A stretch of DNA of 64,000 bases from a bacterium (lineage in GTDB: Bacteria > Bacillota > Sulfobacillia > UBA995), in contig JAVHLP010000001.1 in NCBI GenBank assembly GCA_031082145.1, positions 444,885-508,884 on the forward strand, given 5' to 3'. Numbering within the stretch: the stretch's first letter is position 1; every line of letters begins with the position of its first letter. Below, in pieces: positions 48,182 through 57,761 of the stretch. The position numbers were made by a program, and so were the translations under genes. The notes beneath the pieces are model-generated. The model made no database searches, was not told the DNA's origin, and saw nothing but the letters and a program-made list of their open reading frames with translations.

Positions 48182-49789
48182 GTGACGGGACTGAACGGGA
48201 CACCCGTCCTTGACATGAGGGGAGTTACGAAGGAGTTCCACGGCAACCGGGTGCTCAACCGGGTGAACCTGGATGTCCGGCCGGGAGAGATCCACGGCTT
48301 GGTGGGAGAGAACGGTGCCGGCAAGTCCACACTGATGAACATCCTGTTCGGCATGCCGGTCATCCGCGAGACCGGAGGTTTCCAGGGCGAGGTGTTCCTC
48401 GGGGGTCAGCAAGTGCACGTCAAGTCCCCGTTCGAGGCCATGTCCCTCGGTGTGGGCATGGTTCATCAGGAGTTCATGCTCCTTCCCGGGTTCAACGTAA
48501 CCGAGAACATCAAACTCAACCGGGAGGCCACCCGCCCCAACCTGGTGAGCCGCCTGGCCGGCGAGCGTCTCCGCACGCTGGACGTCCCACCCATGCGGGC
48601 CGATGCCCGGGCCGCCATCGACCGGCTGGGGCTGGAGATCGATGAGTGGCTGCCGGTGGCCGGCATGCCGGTAGGTCACATGCAGTTCGTCGAGATCGCC
48701 CGGGAGATCGACAAAACGGGGATCCGCTTGCTGGTGTTCGACGAGCCGACGGCGGTGCTGACCGAGTCGGAGGCCGCTCAGATGCTGGGCGCCCTGAAGC
48801 GGCTAACCGCAGCCGGGGTGGGTGTCCTTCTCATCACCCACCGCCTGGAAGAAGTCCTGGAGGTAGCCGACCGCATCACCGTCCTCCGTGACGGCGAAGT
48901 AGTGGCCACCCGCGCCCCGGCCGAGACTTCGCTGGAACAGCTGGCTGAACTCATGGTGGGGCGCAAGGTGGAGCGTGGCGGGCTACCGGCCCGGGCCCGC
49001 GAGCCGGGGCCGGAGGACCGCATTCTCCAAGTGCGGCGGCTCACCGTGCAGATGCCGGGTGAACGCGTGCGCGGCATTGACCTCGACGTCTACCGGGGCG
49101 AGATCCTGGGCATCGGCGGCCTGGCCGGACACGGCAAGGTGGGGATTGCCAACGGGATCATGGGTCTGTACCCAGCCACCGGCGAGATCAGCAAAGACGG
49201 GCGCCAGTTGACACCGGGTCGTCCCCGGGAAGCCCTGGCCGCCGGCCTCGCCTTCCTCTCTGAGGACCGGCGGGGAGTAGGTCTGCTGCTGGACGAGTCG
49301 CTGGAACTCAACATGGCCCTGACGGCCATGCAGGTGAAAGGGGCTTTCCTTCGCCCCAACCCCGCACTGCCGGCCTTGAGCCTGCGGGATGAGCGCGCGG
49401 TGCGGTCCTTCGCCGAGCGGATGATCAAGGAGCTGGATATCCGCTGCCGGGGGCCGGAACAGGTGGTTCGGCGCTTGAGCGGCGGCAACCAGCAGAAGGT
49501 CTGTGTCGCCCGGGCTCTGGCGCTGGAGCCGGACCTGCTGCTGGTCTCTGAGCCCACCCGCGGCATCGACGTGGGAGCCAAGAGTCTGGTCCTCGACCTT
49601 CTGGTACGGCTGAACCGAGACCTGGGCATGACCATCATCATGACCTCCAGCGAATTGGTGGAACTCCAGAAGATCTGTGACCGTATCGCCCTGGTCTACG
49701 GAGGCCGCCTGGCCGGTATCCTGCCCCCCGAAGCCCCGGCCGCCGAGTTTGGTCTGACCATGGCCGGCAAGCGGAAGGAGGCCTCGTGA
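48182..49789 (+). CDS. Sugar/nucleoside-type ABC transporter ATPase (two ABC domains)
   Basis: The 535-residue protein has two ATPase halves. The first has Walker A GENGAGKST (about residue 43), Walker B LLVFDEPTAVL and ITHRLEE. The second has a degenerate Walker A (GLAGHGKVG), a signature LSGGNQQK, and SEPTRGIDVG, as in RbsA/MglA-like transporters. GTG 48182 is within the SD-like GGGAGGTGA; the exact start may be a few codons later. It couples ATP hydrolysis to the two permeases. Its stop overlaps the permease region by a few bases. Confidence 0.93.
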   Translation: MTGLNGTPVLDMRGVTKEFHGNRVLNRVNLDVRPGEIHGLVGENGAGKSTLMNILFGMPVIRETGGFQGEVFLGGQQVHVKSPFEAMSLGVGMVHQEFMLLPGFNVTENIKLNREATRPNLVSRLAGERLRTLDVPPMRADARAAIDRLGLEIDEWLPVAGMPVGHMQFVEIAREIDKTGIRLLVFDEPTAVLTESEAAQMLGALKRLTAAGVGVLLITHRLEEVLEVADRITVLRDGEVVATRAPAETSLEQLAELMVGRKVERGGLPARAREPGPEDRILQVRRLTVQMPGERVRGIDLDVYRGEILGIGGLAGHGKVGIANGIMGLYPATGEISKDGRQLTPGRPREALAAGLAFLSEDRRGVGLLLDESLELNMALTAMQVKGAFLRPNPALPALSLRDERAVRSFAERMIKELDIRCRGPEQVVRRLSGGNQQKVCVARALALEPDLLLVSEPTRGIDVGAKSLVLDLLVRLNRDLGMTIIMTSSELVELQKICDRIALVYGGRLAGILPPEAPAAEFGLTMAGKRKEAS

Positions 49790-50835
49790 TGGACGTCAGA
49801 GGATCCTTGAGCCGGTTCGCCCAGGGAGTCGGCATACCGCGCCTGCTCATTGGGCTGTTCCTCGTCTTCCTGTTCGTGGTCGCCTACATCCAGAAGCTCC
49901 CCATGGCCATGCTGCTAAACGGGGCCCTGGTGCGGACGGCCATGAACGGGATCCTCGTCCTGGCCATGGTCCCAACCATCCAGGCGGGGGTGGGCCTCAA
50001 CTTTGGCCTTCCCGTGGGTGTGGTCTGCGGCCTGGTGGGAGCGCTGCTGGCCATGGAGCACAACCTGCGGGGGTTCACCGGCTTCGGTACCGCCCTGGCC
50101 ATAGGCATACCGCTGGCGGCAGTTGCCGGCCTCCTCTACGGGCAACTCCTGAACCGGGTCAAGGGCCAGGAGATGATGGTCGGCACCTACGTAGGCTTCT
50201 CCGTGGTGGCCGGGATGAGCGTCTTCTGGCTGCTGGGTCCCTTCCGCAACCCGGAGATGATCTGGGTCGTGGGTGGCTCCGGTCTGCGCTACACCCTCAC
50301 TCTCAGCAACCACTATGGACACGTCCTCAACCAGGCACTGAACTTCCGGTTGCTGGGCGTCCTCATTCCCGGAGGCCTGGTGCTGTTCTACCTATCGTTC
50401 TGCCTGCTGATGGCGGTGTTCTTGCGGACCCGCGTTGGCATGGCCATGTCCGCCGCTGGCTCCAATCCGGCCTTCGCCGCCGCCTCGGGCATCAGCGTCG
50501 ACAACATGCGGCTCCTCGCCGTGGTGCTTTCGACGGTGCTAGGAGCCGTGGGCATAGTAGTCTACGCCCAGAGCTTTGGCTTCCTGCAGCTATATGTGGC
50601 ACCGATGTTCATGGCTTTCCCGTCGGTGGCGGCGATCCTGATCGGGGGCGCATCCACCCGGCGGGCTTCGGTCCTCAACGTGATCGTGGGCGCGCTGCTC
50701 TTCCATACCATGCTCGCCACCGCCCTGCCGGTGACCCGCACCTTGATGGAGGGTGACATCTCCGAGGTGGCCCGCATCATCGTATCCAACGGCATGATCC
50801 TCTACGCCCTGACCCGGGGAAGGGGGGGGAACTGA
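49789..50835 (+). CDS. ABC transporter permease (BPD_transp_2 family), subunit 1
   Basis: The 348-residue protein has eight to ten hydrophobic segments and the loop GMAMSAAGSNPAFAAASGISVDNMR with conserved alanines and glycine, typical of ribose/nucleoside-type permeases. ATG 49789 overlaps the ATPase stop (TGATG) with AAGGAGG 7 bases upstream; the track gives GTG 49786. It pairs with the next gene as a heterodimeric channel. Confidence 0.92.
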   Translation: MDVRGSLSRFAQGVGIPRLLIGLFLVFLFVVAYIQKLPMAMLLNGALVRTAMNGILVLAMVPTIQAGVGLNFGLPVGVVCGLVGALLAMEHNLRGFTGFGTALAIGIPLAAVAGLLYGQLLNRVKGQEMMVGTYVGFSVVAGMSVFWLLGPFRNPEMIWVVGGSGLRYTLTLSNHYGHVLNQALNFRLLGVLIPGGLVLFYLSFCLLMAVFLRTRVGMAMSAAGSNPAFAAASGISVDNMRLLAVVLSTVLGAVGIVVYAQSFGFLQLYVAPMFMAFPSVAAILIGGASTRRASVLNVIVGALLFHTMLATALPVTRTLMEGDISEVARIIVSNGMILYALTRGRGGN

Positions 50836-50836
50836 G

Positions 50837-51973
50837 ATGGCACTAAGTCGTCAACCCGCCGCCCGCCGGATCCAGAGCGACGTTCTCGGGATAGTCAGGC
50901 AGAACGCCGTACCTCTCCTCTTCCTGGCCTTGGGACTGGCTGGAGTGCTAGCCACCGGCATGAACCCCTACTTCCTGGCTAACGAGACGATCAACCGGCT
51001 GGCCCGGAACTCCTTCCTAGTCCTCTCCCTGCTCATCCCGGTCACGGCCGGGCTGGGGCTCAACTTCGGCATTGTCCTGGGGGCCATGGCCGGCCAGGCG
51101 GCCCTCATCGCGGTTACTCATTGGCGGATCCCTGGACTCAGCGGCTTGGGGCTCGCCCTGGCCCTGTGCACTCCTCTTGCAGTGGGGCTGGGCTGGTTCG
51201 CGGGGATGATTCTCAACCGCGCCAAAGGCCGGGAGATGATCACCAGCATGATCCTCGGCTTCTTCATGAACGGGGTGTACCAGTTGGTGTTCCTCTTCCT
51301 CGTGGGGACCGCTATCCCCATGCGAAACCCGGCTATGTTGCTGACCCAGGGCGTCGGGCTTCGCAACACCCAGGATCTAGAGCTCATCCGCTGGTCGCTG
51401 GACCGCCTGGTGTACTGGCGGGTGTCCGGCTTCAGCTTCCCCGTGCTGACCCTGCTGGCAGGGGCAGCCCTCTGCGCGGTGCTGATGTTCCTGGCCCGGA
51501 CCAAGCTGGGGCAGGACTTCCGGGCGGTGGGGCAAGACATGCACGTGGCCGAGGTGGCGGGGATCAACGTTGACCGCACGCGTATCATAGCCGTCATCAT
51601 CTCCACCACCCTGGCCGCCTGGGGCCAGGTCATCTTCCTTCAGAACATCGGCACCCTGAACACCTACAACAGCCACGAGCAGGTAGGCATGTTCGCCATT
51701 GCCGCCCTGCTGGTGGGAGGAGCGACCGTGGCCCGGGCCACCGTGGCCAACGCCCTCGTAGGTACGTTCCTGTTCCACCTACTCTTCATCGTGTCGCCTT
51801 TCGCCGGCCAGCGGCTCCTGGGCCAACCCCAGGTGGGCGAGTACTTCCGGGTCTTTGTGGCCTACGGTGTCATCGCCGTCGCCCTGGGCCTGCACGCCTG
51901 GCAGAAACGCCAGCAGGTGCTGCGGGCGCTGGCCCGAGACAAACTCGCGGCCGCCGAGGTGAGCGGCGACTGA
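50837..51973 (+). CDS. ABC transporter permease (BPD_transp_2 family), subunit 2
   Basis: The 378-residue protein has a similar layout to subunit 1, with the loop GQDFRAVGQDMHVAEVAGINVDRTRI and eight to ten hydrophobic stretches. It starts one base after the stop of subunit 1 and ends the operon. GLNFGIVLGAMAGQAALIAV is conserved between the two permeases. The four genes form a complete importer for an unidentified ligand. Confidence 0.92.
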   Translation: MALSRQPAARRIQSDVLGIVRQNAVPLLFLALGLAGVLATGMNPYFLANETINRLARNSFLVLSLLIPVTAGLGLNFGIVLGAMAGQAALIAVTHWRIPGLSGLGLALALCTPLAVGLGWFAGMILNRAKGREMITSMILGFFMNGVYQLVFLFLVGTAIPMRNPAMLLTQGVGLRNTQDLELIRWSLDRLVYWRVSGFSFPVLTLLAGAALCAVLMFLARTKLGQDFRAVGQDMHVAEVAGINVDRTRIIAVIISTTLAAWGQVIFLQNIGTLNTYNSHEQVGMFAIAALLVGGATVARATVANALVGTFLFHLLFIVSPFAGQRLLGQPQVGEYFRVFVAYGVIAVALGLHAWQKRQQVLRALARDKLAAAEVSGD

Positions 51974-52004
51974 ACCGAGAACCAGACCGGCTCTGAGGGA
52001 ACCT

Positions 52005-52033
52005 CGGTCGGGCGGCTCATTGCCGCCCGACCG
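52005..52033 (+). terminator. Hairpin after the transporter operon
   Basis: CGGTCGGGCGGC pairs perfectly with GCCGCCCGACCG over 12 base pairs with a 5-base loop. No T tract. It lies between the second permease and the GNAT gene. Confidence 0.55.
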
Positions 52034-52054
52034 CGGCTAGGGGAGGAGAGTCAT

Positions 52055-52654
52055 CTGAGTTCTTACGTCATCAGACCATACGCCGATGGCGACGCCGCCA
52101 GTTGGCTGCGCTGCTGGCTCTTGGCGGCCGGCGCCAGCCACGCCGGCTGGCATGTCCGCCAGGAGAGGTCCACCTACGAGGGACGGACCCTGCTGCTGGT
52201 AGCGGTCGACAGAGACGAGATAGTAGGTCTACTGGACATTGAGCTTGAGGACGAGCCGGGCAGCCTGTGCTTGCGGCGGCAGCCGGGACAGGGCTTCGCC
52301 TGGGAGTTCAGCGTCCTACCCGGGCTCTGGGGGCAGGGCATCGGCACCGGCATGGTCCGGGAGGCCGAGCGGCGCCTCGGCCGGCAGGGCGTCAACTACC
52401 TGGAGTGGTGGAGCATGGATCCCCGCTCCCAGGACTGGTATGAGCGATACGGCATGGAATGCATCAACCGGCACTGGCGGTTTGCCGTGGAGCCCGACGA
52501 GCGCTTCACCCGGGCGGCCAGGGGGAGCCGTGTTGTCTATGCCCACCTGACTTGCCCGGAGGAGGACTGGGAGAAAGCCCGACGGCTCTTCCGGGTGATT
52601 ACCCAGCCCCCGCTGGAGCCTCATCTCTGCAAGGGATACGCTCACCACTTCTGA
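52055..52654 (+). CDS. GNAT family acetyltransferase with apparent CTG start
   Basis: The 199-residue protein starts [20 protein letters not shown], a typical GNAT N-terminus. It has the acetyl-CoA loop [18 protein letters not shown] and a C-terminal [18 protein letters not shown]. The track start (TTG 52121) lies inside the domain. In frame, CTG 52055 lies 7 bases after GGAGGAG and no ATG, GTG or TTG is available between the SD site and residue 22. It transfers acetyl from acetyl-CoA to an amine or similar group; substrate unknown. It follows the transporter operon after a hairpin. Confidence 0.8.
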   Translation: MSSYVIRPYADGDAASWLRCWLLAAGASHAGWHVRQERSTYEGRTLLLVAVDRDEIVGLLDIELEDEPGSLCLRRQPGQGFAWEFSVLPGLWGQGIGTGMVREAERRLGRQGVNYLEWWSMDPRSQDWYERYGMECINRHWRFAVEPDERFTRAARGSRVVYAHLTCPEEDWEKARRLFRVITQPPLEPHLCKGYAHHF

Positions 52655-52694
52655 CGGCGGGCTCGCCCCGGTCCGCTAAAAGTCCCGGTATAAC

Positions 52695-52954
52695 GTTGGC
52701 GTGCTCGGCCCCGAACAGGCGCCGAGCCCGCTCTCGGGCCAGGCTCTCGGCCACGTCCACGAACTCGCAACCGCCGTAGTAGCGGGCGCCGGGATAACCC
52801 TCGGCGTACTTGTTGGTGAGGGTCGAACCGGCAGCCCCATGACCGCCCGCGACACGAAGTTCTCCGAGGCGATCAGCTCGATGTGATCGTTCTGGCGGCG
52901 GGTCTCCCGCCGGATGGCCTCCAGGATCTCCGGGTCAACCTGACTCAGCTCCAC
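52695..52954 (-). pseudogene. glyA: 5' remnant of serine hydroxymethyltransferase (glyA)
   Basis: GTG 52954 with GGAGG 7 bases upstream starts [39 protein letters not shown], the SHMT N-terminus. After a one-base frameshift near 52838 the other frame reads [44 protein letters not shown]. After this the SHMT sequence stops, although the full enzyme has about 415 residues. Only about 85 residues remain. It is a decayed fragment; an intact glyA must lie elsewhere if the pathway works. Track ORF 52676-53041 is a mixture of these pieces. Confidence 0.85.
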
Positions 52955-52999
52955 TGCCCGGCCTCCTTCTGCCCGGCTGCGCCAGAGGTTAACGGACCG

Positions 53000-53035
53000 A
53001 GGCTCGGCGGAGGCAGCAAAGCCTCCGCCGAGCCT
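53000..53035 (-). terminator. 15-bp hairpin after the catabolic-island operon
   Basis: AGGCTCGGCGGAGGC pairs perfectly with GCCTCCGCCGAGCCT around a 6-base loop. It lies 24 bases after the binding-protein stop (minus strand), the natural end of the operon. No T tract, as usual for these GC-rich hairpins. Confidence 0.7.
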
Positions 53036-53058
53036 GCTCAACCGTCAGCCGTTTCTCT

Positions 53059-54639
53059 CTACTTCACCTTGAGCCATGCGTCCTTGAGGTAGACCATCTC
53101 TGTCGGCGCTGGTTCCACACCCTGGACTCGCAGCGACAGGCCGTAGATCTGCTGCTCCTCGTGCAGGAAAATCCAGGGCGCGAGATCGAAGACGATCTTG
53201 TTTACCTGTTCGTAGAGGGGCGCCCGCTCGGCCGCACTCGGCTTCTGCCGCGCAAGCTCCAGCAGCTCATCGACACGGGGGTCGGCGAAGAAGCAGCGGT
53301 TGTTGCTCTTGGGAGCCCAGCTGGCCGAGTGGAACATGTTGCTGTAGTGCCAGTCGGGGTCGTTGGTCCCGGGTGCGAACGAGAGCAAGGCCAGGTCAAA
53401 GATGCTCTCATCCGGCACCTTGGATACGTTGGACAGGAACGCGGCCCACTCCAGCGTCTCCAGCGAGACGTCCAAGCCCACCTCGGTGAGGTAACCCTGA
53501 ACGGCCTGGGCTATCTCGTAGTCCATGAGATAGCGGCCGGAAGGAGTGAAGAAGGTGACCTTGGTTCCCGGCGCAACGCCTGCTTCGGCCAGCAGTTGCC
53601 TGGCCCGGGCCACGTTATACTGGTAGGTCCCCACCCGGCTGTAGCCCTCGACGCCTGACGCCACCGGGGCGTCCGACACGACGCCGATCCCGAAAAGGAT
53701 CCGCTCCAGGATGGCCTGCTTGTCCACGGCATGGTTAAGAGCCTGGCGGACCTTCGGGTCGGCGGTAATACCGCGGTAGTTGTTGAGAGCAATGAACGTT
53801 ACCCGGGCGTATGGTGCAACCAGGACCTCTACCGCCGGGTTGGCGCGAAGACGGGATACCATGGCCGGCGGGACGTTGGCTACTATGTCCGCCTCACCAC
53901 TCTCCAGCATTACGGTGCGAGTCGCTGCCTCGGGGGCCGGCCGGAAGATGACCTGGTCCACCCAAGCCGGCTGACCCCAGTAGTCCTCGTTCCGGTTTAG
54001 AATGACCCGGTCCTTCGGCACCCACTCCTTTAGGACGAACGGACCTGTCCCTACCGTCGTCGTGGGCAGTTGGTCAACAAGCTCGGAGAGGGCCCGGGGA
54101 CTGATCATGCCCACCGAGGGGTGGGACAGGTAGTAGGGGAAGAGCGACAGCGGCTTAGAAAGGTCAAAGCGAATGGTGTGGGCGTCGATTACCTCCAGGT
54201 TCTTCACGTCTGCGAGCAGTCTTCGGGCGGGCAGTGCTGGGGTCGTCTTGAGGATCCGATCTACGTTGGCCTGCACGGCGGCGGCGTCGAAGACTGTCCC
54301 GTCCGTGAACTTCACTCCCTGCCGCAGTTTCAGAGTGCAGCTCAAGCCATCCGGGGACATCTGCCAGGACTCGGCCAAACCGGGTTTGGGCGTTCCATCA
54401 GTCCCTAGCATGATGAGGTTCTCGTAGATCTGTGACGTCACCCGATAGGACATGAACTCCGTTGTCCGATGCACGTCCAGCGTGACGGGGTCAGCTCCCT
54501 GAACAAAGGTCAAGACGCCCCCGGTGACCGGCCGATCGCTGGTTGCCGGAGTCCCTGGCTTGGCGACGCATCCCGCCATCGCGACGATCAGGCCTGCGAT
54601 CACGACCATAGCGAGTGCCCGCTGCCATCTCACTGTCAT
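53059..54639 (-). CDS. Peptide-type ABC transporter substrate-binding lipoprotein (SBP family 5)
   Basis: The 526-residue protein has a lipoprotein signal ending VAMAGC (Cys about residue 24), then the family 5 pattern VTGGVLTFVQGADPVTLDVHRTTEF, ESWQMSPDGLSCTLKLRQGVKFTDG and VRQALNHAVDKQAIL. ATG behind GGAGGG. It is the last gene after two permeases, so the order differs from the operon at 29.8-33 kb, where the binding protein is first. The upstream M20 and PrpD genes suggest that the ligand is a modified amino acid or dipeptide. Confidence 0.93.
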   Translation of the reverse strand: MTVRWQRALAMVVIAGLIVAMAGCVAKPGTPATSDRPVTGGVLTFVQGADPVTLDVHRTTEFMSYRVTSQIYENLIMLGTDGTPKPGLAESWQMSPDGLSCTLKLRQGVKFTDGTVFDAAAVQANVDRILKTTPALPARRLLADVKNLEVIDAHTIRFDLSKPLSLFPYYLSHPSVGMISPRALSELVDQLPTTTVGTGPFVLKEWVPKDRVILNRNEDYWGQPAWVDQVIFRPAPEAATRTVMLESGEADIVANVPPAMVSRLRANPAVEVLVAPYARVTFIALNNYRGITADPKVRQALNHAVDKQAILERILFGIGVVSDAPVASGVEGYSRVGTYQYNVARARQLLAEAGVAPGTKVTFFTPSGRYLMDYEIAQAVQGYLTEVGLDVSLETLEWAAFLSNVSKVPDESIFDLALLSFAPGTNDPDWHYSNMFHSASWAPKSNNRCFFADPRVDELLELARQKPSAAERAPLYEQVNKIVFDLAPWIFLHEEQQIYGLSLRVQGVEPAPTEMVYLKDAWLKVK

Positions 54640-54723
54640 CTCAAGTGTCCCTCCTTGTCGGATAACCGCTGTTCCGCCGCGAAAACGAGGCCGTGACCTA
54701 CTCGCACCTCCCTTCGGACCCGC

Positions 54724-55557
54724 TCACCGGCGAAACCTGGGGTCCAGAAAGTCCCGAAGCCCATCGCCCAGCGCGTTCAGGGCGATGACGAGCAGCATAA
54801 GAGCAAGACCGGGGTACATTACGGCATGAGGGTAGGTGTACATGTGCAGGCGGGCCGCGCTGATCATCGTTCCCCATTCGGCGGTGGGCGGCTGGACCCC
54901 AAGCCCCAGGAAGGAAAGCCCCGAAACGGTCAGGACTACTGTCCCGCTAACGAGGGTGCCCTGCACGATCAAGGGACCGGCACAATTGGGCAGCACGTGC
55001 CCGAAAGCCACCTCCAGGGGACGAGCTCCCGCTGCCCGGGCAGCCTCCACAAAAGCCGTCTCTCGGAGCGACATGACCATTGCCCGGGTTAGCCTGGTGA
55101 ACTGCGGGATTCCGTGAATTCCGATCGCCACCACCAGGGAGGGTAGCCCCCGCCCCAGCGCGGTCACGAGCACAATGGCCAGCAGAATCGGCGGGAAGAC
55201 CATAAGCACGTCCATTGCCCGCATGACCAGGCTTTCGACCCTTGGCCCGCTCAACCCGCCCAGGAGCCCCAGCAGCACCCCGATGATCCCCGAGAAGGCC
55301 ACCCCCGCCAGCATCATGAGGAGGGAAATGCGCGATCCCCAGATAATCCGGCTGAGAATGTCCCGGCCCAGCTCATCGGTGCCCAAGGGATACTCTCGGG
55401 AGGGCGGTTCCAGGTTGCGCATCAGATTCTGGGCGTTGGGCTGGTGAACGGTCAGCGCCGGGGCCAGCAGGGCGGTGGCGACGTACATCAGCAGCACCAC
55501 AGCTCCCAGCACAGCTCCGATATGGCGACGCGCTGTCCGCAAGCGATTGGCCTTCAT
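54724..55557 (-). CDS. Peptide-type ABC transporter permease (DppC-like)
   Basis: The 277-residue membrane protein has the DppC motif GTDELGRDILSRIIWG and the permease loop AFVEAARAAGARPLEVAFGHVLPN with about six hydrophobic segments. It starts 2 bases after the DppB-like stop. No ATPase follows, as in the other peptide-type operon of the window. Confidence 0.92.
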   Translation of the reverse strand: MKANRLRTARRHIGAVLGAVVLLMYVATALLAPALTVHQPNAQNLMRNLEPPSREYPLGTDELGRDILSRIIWGSRISLLMMLAGVAFSGIIGVLLGLLGGLSGPRVESLVMRAMDVLMVFPPILLAIVLVTALGRGLPSLVVAIGIHGIPQFTRLTRAMVMSLRETAFVEAARAAGARPLEVAFGHVLPNCAGPLIVQGTLVSGTVVLTVSGLSFLGLGVQPPTAEWGTMISAARLHMYTYPHAVMYPGLALMLLVIALNALGDGLRDFLDPRFRR

Positions 55558-55559
55558 CG

Positions 55560-56498
55560 CTAACCCTCTGCCCTGGCCGAGCGGGCGCGGATTCGCGGGT
55601 CCAGCCAGACGTAGAAGATGTCAATGACCATGTTGATGGCAGCGAAGCAAACGGCGGCCACCAGCACTATGCCCTGGACCAGCGGGTAGTCGCGCTCTCG
55701 CACGGAGTCGACCAGCATCCGTCCCATGCCGGGCCACCGGAAGACGGTCTCGGTGAAGACGGCCCCCGCGACCATGTAGGCAAACCTGAGGCCGATAACC
55801 GTCACCACCGGAATCAGGGCGTTCCGGAGAGCGTGCTTGAAGATGACCACCCTTTCCGGGAGCCCCTTGGCGCGCGCTGTCCGGACATAGTCGCAGAACA
55901 GGATCTCTAGCATAGCGGACCGGGTCTGCCGGGCGATGACGGCCACCGAGGGAGTGCCCAGCGCAACGGAGGGCAGGACAATGTGCGCCAGGCTACCGGT
56001 GCCGGACGAGGGCAGCCACCGCAAAGTGATACTGAAGACGTACATAAGCAACAGCCCTAAGAAGAAGGGGGGTGTGGCAATGCCCAGCACCGCAACGACC
56101 ATAGAGGCGAGGTCGAATGGGCTATGATGCTTCACCGCAGCTAGGACGCCGGTAACCACTCCGCTCAGCACCGCGACGGCTATGGCCGTGGCCGCTAAGA
56201 CGAGCGTGTTCTTGAACGTGCGCGCGATCTCGGAGGACACTGGGCGCCGGCTGATGATGCTCCGACCAAGATCCCCCCGGGTAGCGTTGACCATGAATCG
56301 AAAATACTGCCAGTAAATGGGCCGGTGAAGTCCCAGGTGCTCCCTCGCCTGCTCGATCTCTTCGAGGCTAGCGTCGGGTCCAAGGTAGATCTGAACCGGA
56401 TCGCCGGGTATGAGCCGCATGAGGAGGAAGACAATCGTCACGGCGGTCAGCGACACCGCAATGAGCGTGGCCGATCGGCGGATGAAGTAAGCAGTCAC
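55560..56498 (-). CDS. Peptide-type ABC transporter permease (DppB-like)
   Basis: The 312-residue protein has the DppB N-terminus with FLLMRLIPGDPVQIYLGPDASLEEIEQAREHLGLHRP, and the loop RTARAKGLPERVVIFKHALRNALIPVVTVIG. It forms the channel with the DppC-like partner. It begins 35 bases after the M20 gene in the same direction, so it belongs to the catabolic operon. Codon use and GC look slightly lower than in the lysine operon, as for other genes after 53 kb. Confidence 0.92.
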   Translation of the reverse strand: MTAYFIRRSATLIAVSLTAVTIVFLLMRLIPGDPVQIYLGPDASLEEIEQAREHLGLHRPIYWQYFRFMVNATRGDLGRSIISRRPVSSEIARTFKNTLVLAATAIAVAVLSGVVTGVLAAVKHHSPFDLASMVVAVLGIATPPFFLGLLLMYVFSITLRWLPSSGTGSLAHIVLPSVALGTPSVAVIARQTRSAMLEILFCDYVRTARAKGLPERVVIFKHALRNALIPVVTVIGLRFAYMVAGAVFTETVFRWPGMGRMLVDSVRERDYPLVQGIVLVAAVCFAAINMVIDIFYVWLDPRIRARSARAEG

Positions 56499-56533
56499 GG
56501 CTAAGACAACTCCTCACCGGCAAGGGCCTGCCC

Positions 56534-57739
56534 TCAGTCCTGGGCGACCCCGCAGACACGCATGATGGTGACGGCATAGACACGGGAGGCGGCCACCAGT
56601 TGATCAACCTCCAGGAACTCGTTCTCCTTGTGGGCGTTGCCGCGGTCCAAGTCACCCGGGCCGAACCCGATGCCCCGCTTCCCAAGTGCAAAGACATGAG
56701 TGAGATCCCCCGTCGATATCGTGCTGGTCACGGGCGGAGCCTCGCCCAAGGCGAGCCGGGCACACTCGCGGACCTGATTAAGCAGTCTGTCGTCATCGGG
56801 AACGCTGACACAGCCCCGGGCAGTCGGGAACACGACCTCGGCGTTCGCGCCCGGGAACTCCGCGCAGGCGGCGGCAACGGCGTCTCTGAGGCGCTGTTGG
56901 ACCTCGCCGCACGGGTCATTGCGGCTGAGTCGTAGATCCAAGCCCACCTCACATCGAGGAGCCACGACGTTGAACCGGCGGTCGACGCCGGTGCTCATCC
57001 AGCCCAGGCTTACGGTGCTCCGGCCCATGATCGGGTCCGGCGGGCTCGGCATCCCGGCGAGCATGAGGCGGTCGACAAATCGGGAGGCGACAACGGCCGC
57101 GTTCACCCCCCGATGGGGGGTGCTACCGTGCGCCGTCTCGCCCAGGAAGGTCACGACAGCCCGGACCACGCCCTTGAAGTGGGCCTTGATCTCAAGGTCA
57201 GAGTGAACGCAGTTGAGGAAGTAGTCAGCCACGAGAAGACCCCTTCTCGCAAGGAAACCCATTCCGGCGGCTCCGCCCACCTCTTCGTCCACCGTAGCCA
57301 CGAAGTACACATCGCCGCGGGTCCTCACGCCATTGCGTTGAAGTGCTCGCAGGGCCACGATGGCCGAGGCCACTCCCCCACCCTTGCTGTCCATCGCCCC
57401 CCGGCCGAACAGCTTGCCGTCAACCACGGCTCCGGCATAGGGATCCACCTGCCAGCGGCTCCGATCCCCCGCGGGAACGGTATCCAGGTGAGCGGACAGT
57501 TGTAGCGACGGCCCGTTGCCAACACCCTTCAACACCCCGTAAGCGTTAGGCCGCCCCGGCTCGGCCTCAACTCCGTGCACCTTCATGCCGACCCGGGCCA
57601 TCAGGTCCTGCACCAGCGCCGAGCACTTCCCCTCGTTGCCTGTCTCCGACGGGACGGCCACAAGTCCCCGGGACAACTCAATGAGCTCCTGGGCCCCGAT
57701 GTCGGCAATCACTCTCCGCTCTTGTTCCGACAAAGCCAT
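56534..57739 (-). CDS. M20 family peptidase/deacylase (ArgE/DapE type), copy 1
   Basis: The 401-residue zinc enzyme has SAHLDTVPAGD, AMDSKGGGVASAIVAL and TVDEEVGG, the M20 metal and catalytic motifs. It is closely similar to the product of 61275-62468 throughout (for example the shared FGPGDLDRGNAHKENEFLE segment at the end). It removes an acyl or peptidyl group from an amino acid. It lies between the PrpD-like gene and the DppB-like gene. Two paralogues in one operon suggest two related substrates or a recent duplication. Confidence 0.92.
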   Translation of the reverse strand: MALSEQERRVIADIGAQELIELSRGLVAVPSETGNEGKCSALVQDLMARVGMKVHGVEAEPGRPNAYGVLKGVGNGPSLQLSAHLDTVPAGDRSRWQVDPYAGAVVDGKLFGRGAMDSKGGGVASAIVALRALQRNGVRTRGDVYFVATVDEEVGGAAGMGFLARRGLLVADYFLNCVHSDLEIKAHFKGVVRAVVTFLGETAHGSTPHRGVNAAVVASRFVDRLMLAGMPSPPDPIMGRSTVSLGWMSTGVDRRFNVVAPRCEVGLDLRLSRNDPCGEVQQRLRDAVAAACAEFPGANAEVVFPTARGCVSVPDDDRLLNQVRECARLALGEAPPVTSTISTGDLTHVFALGKRGIGFGPGDLDRGNAHKENEFLEVDQLVAASRVYAVTIMRVCGVAQD

Positions 57740-57761
57740 GGCTCACAGCCTCCCCCGAGTG

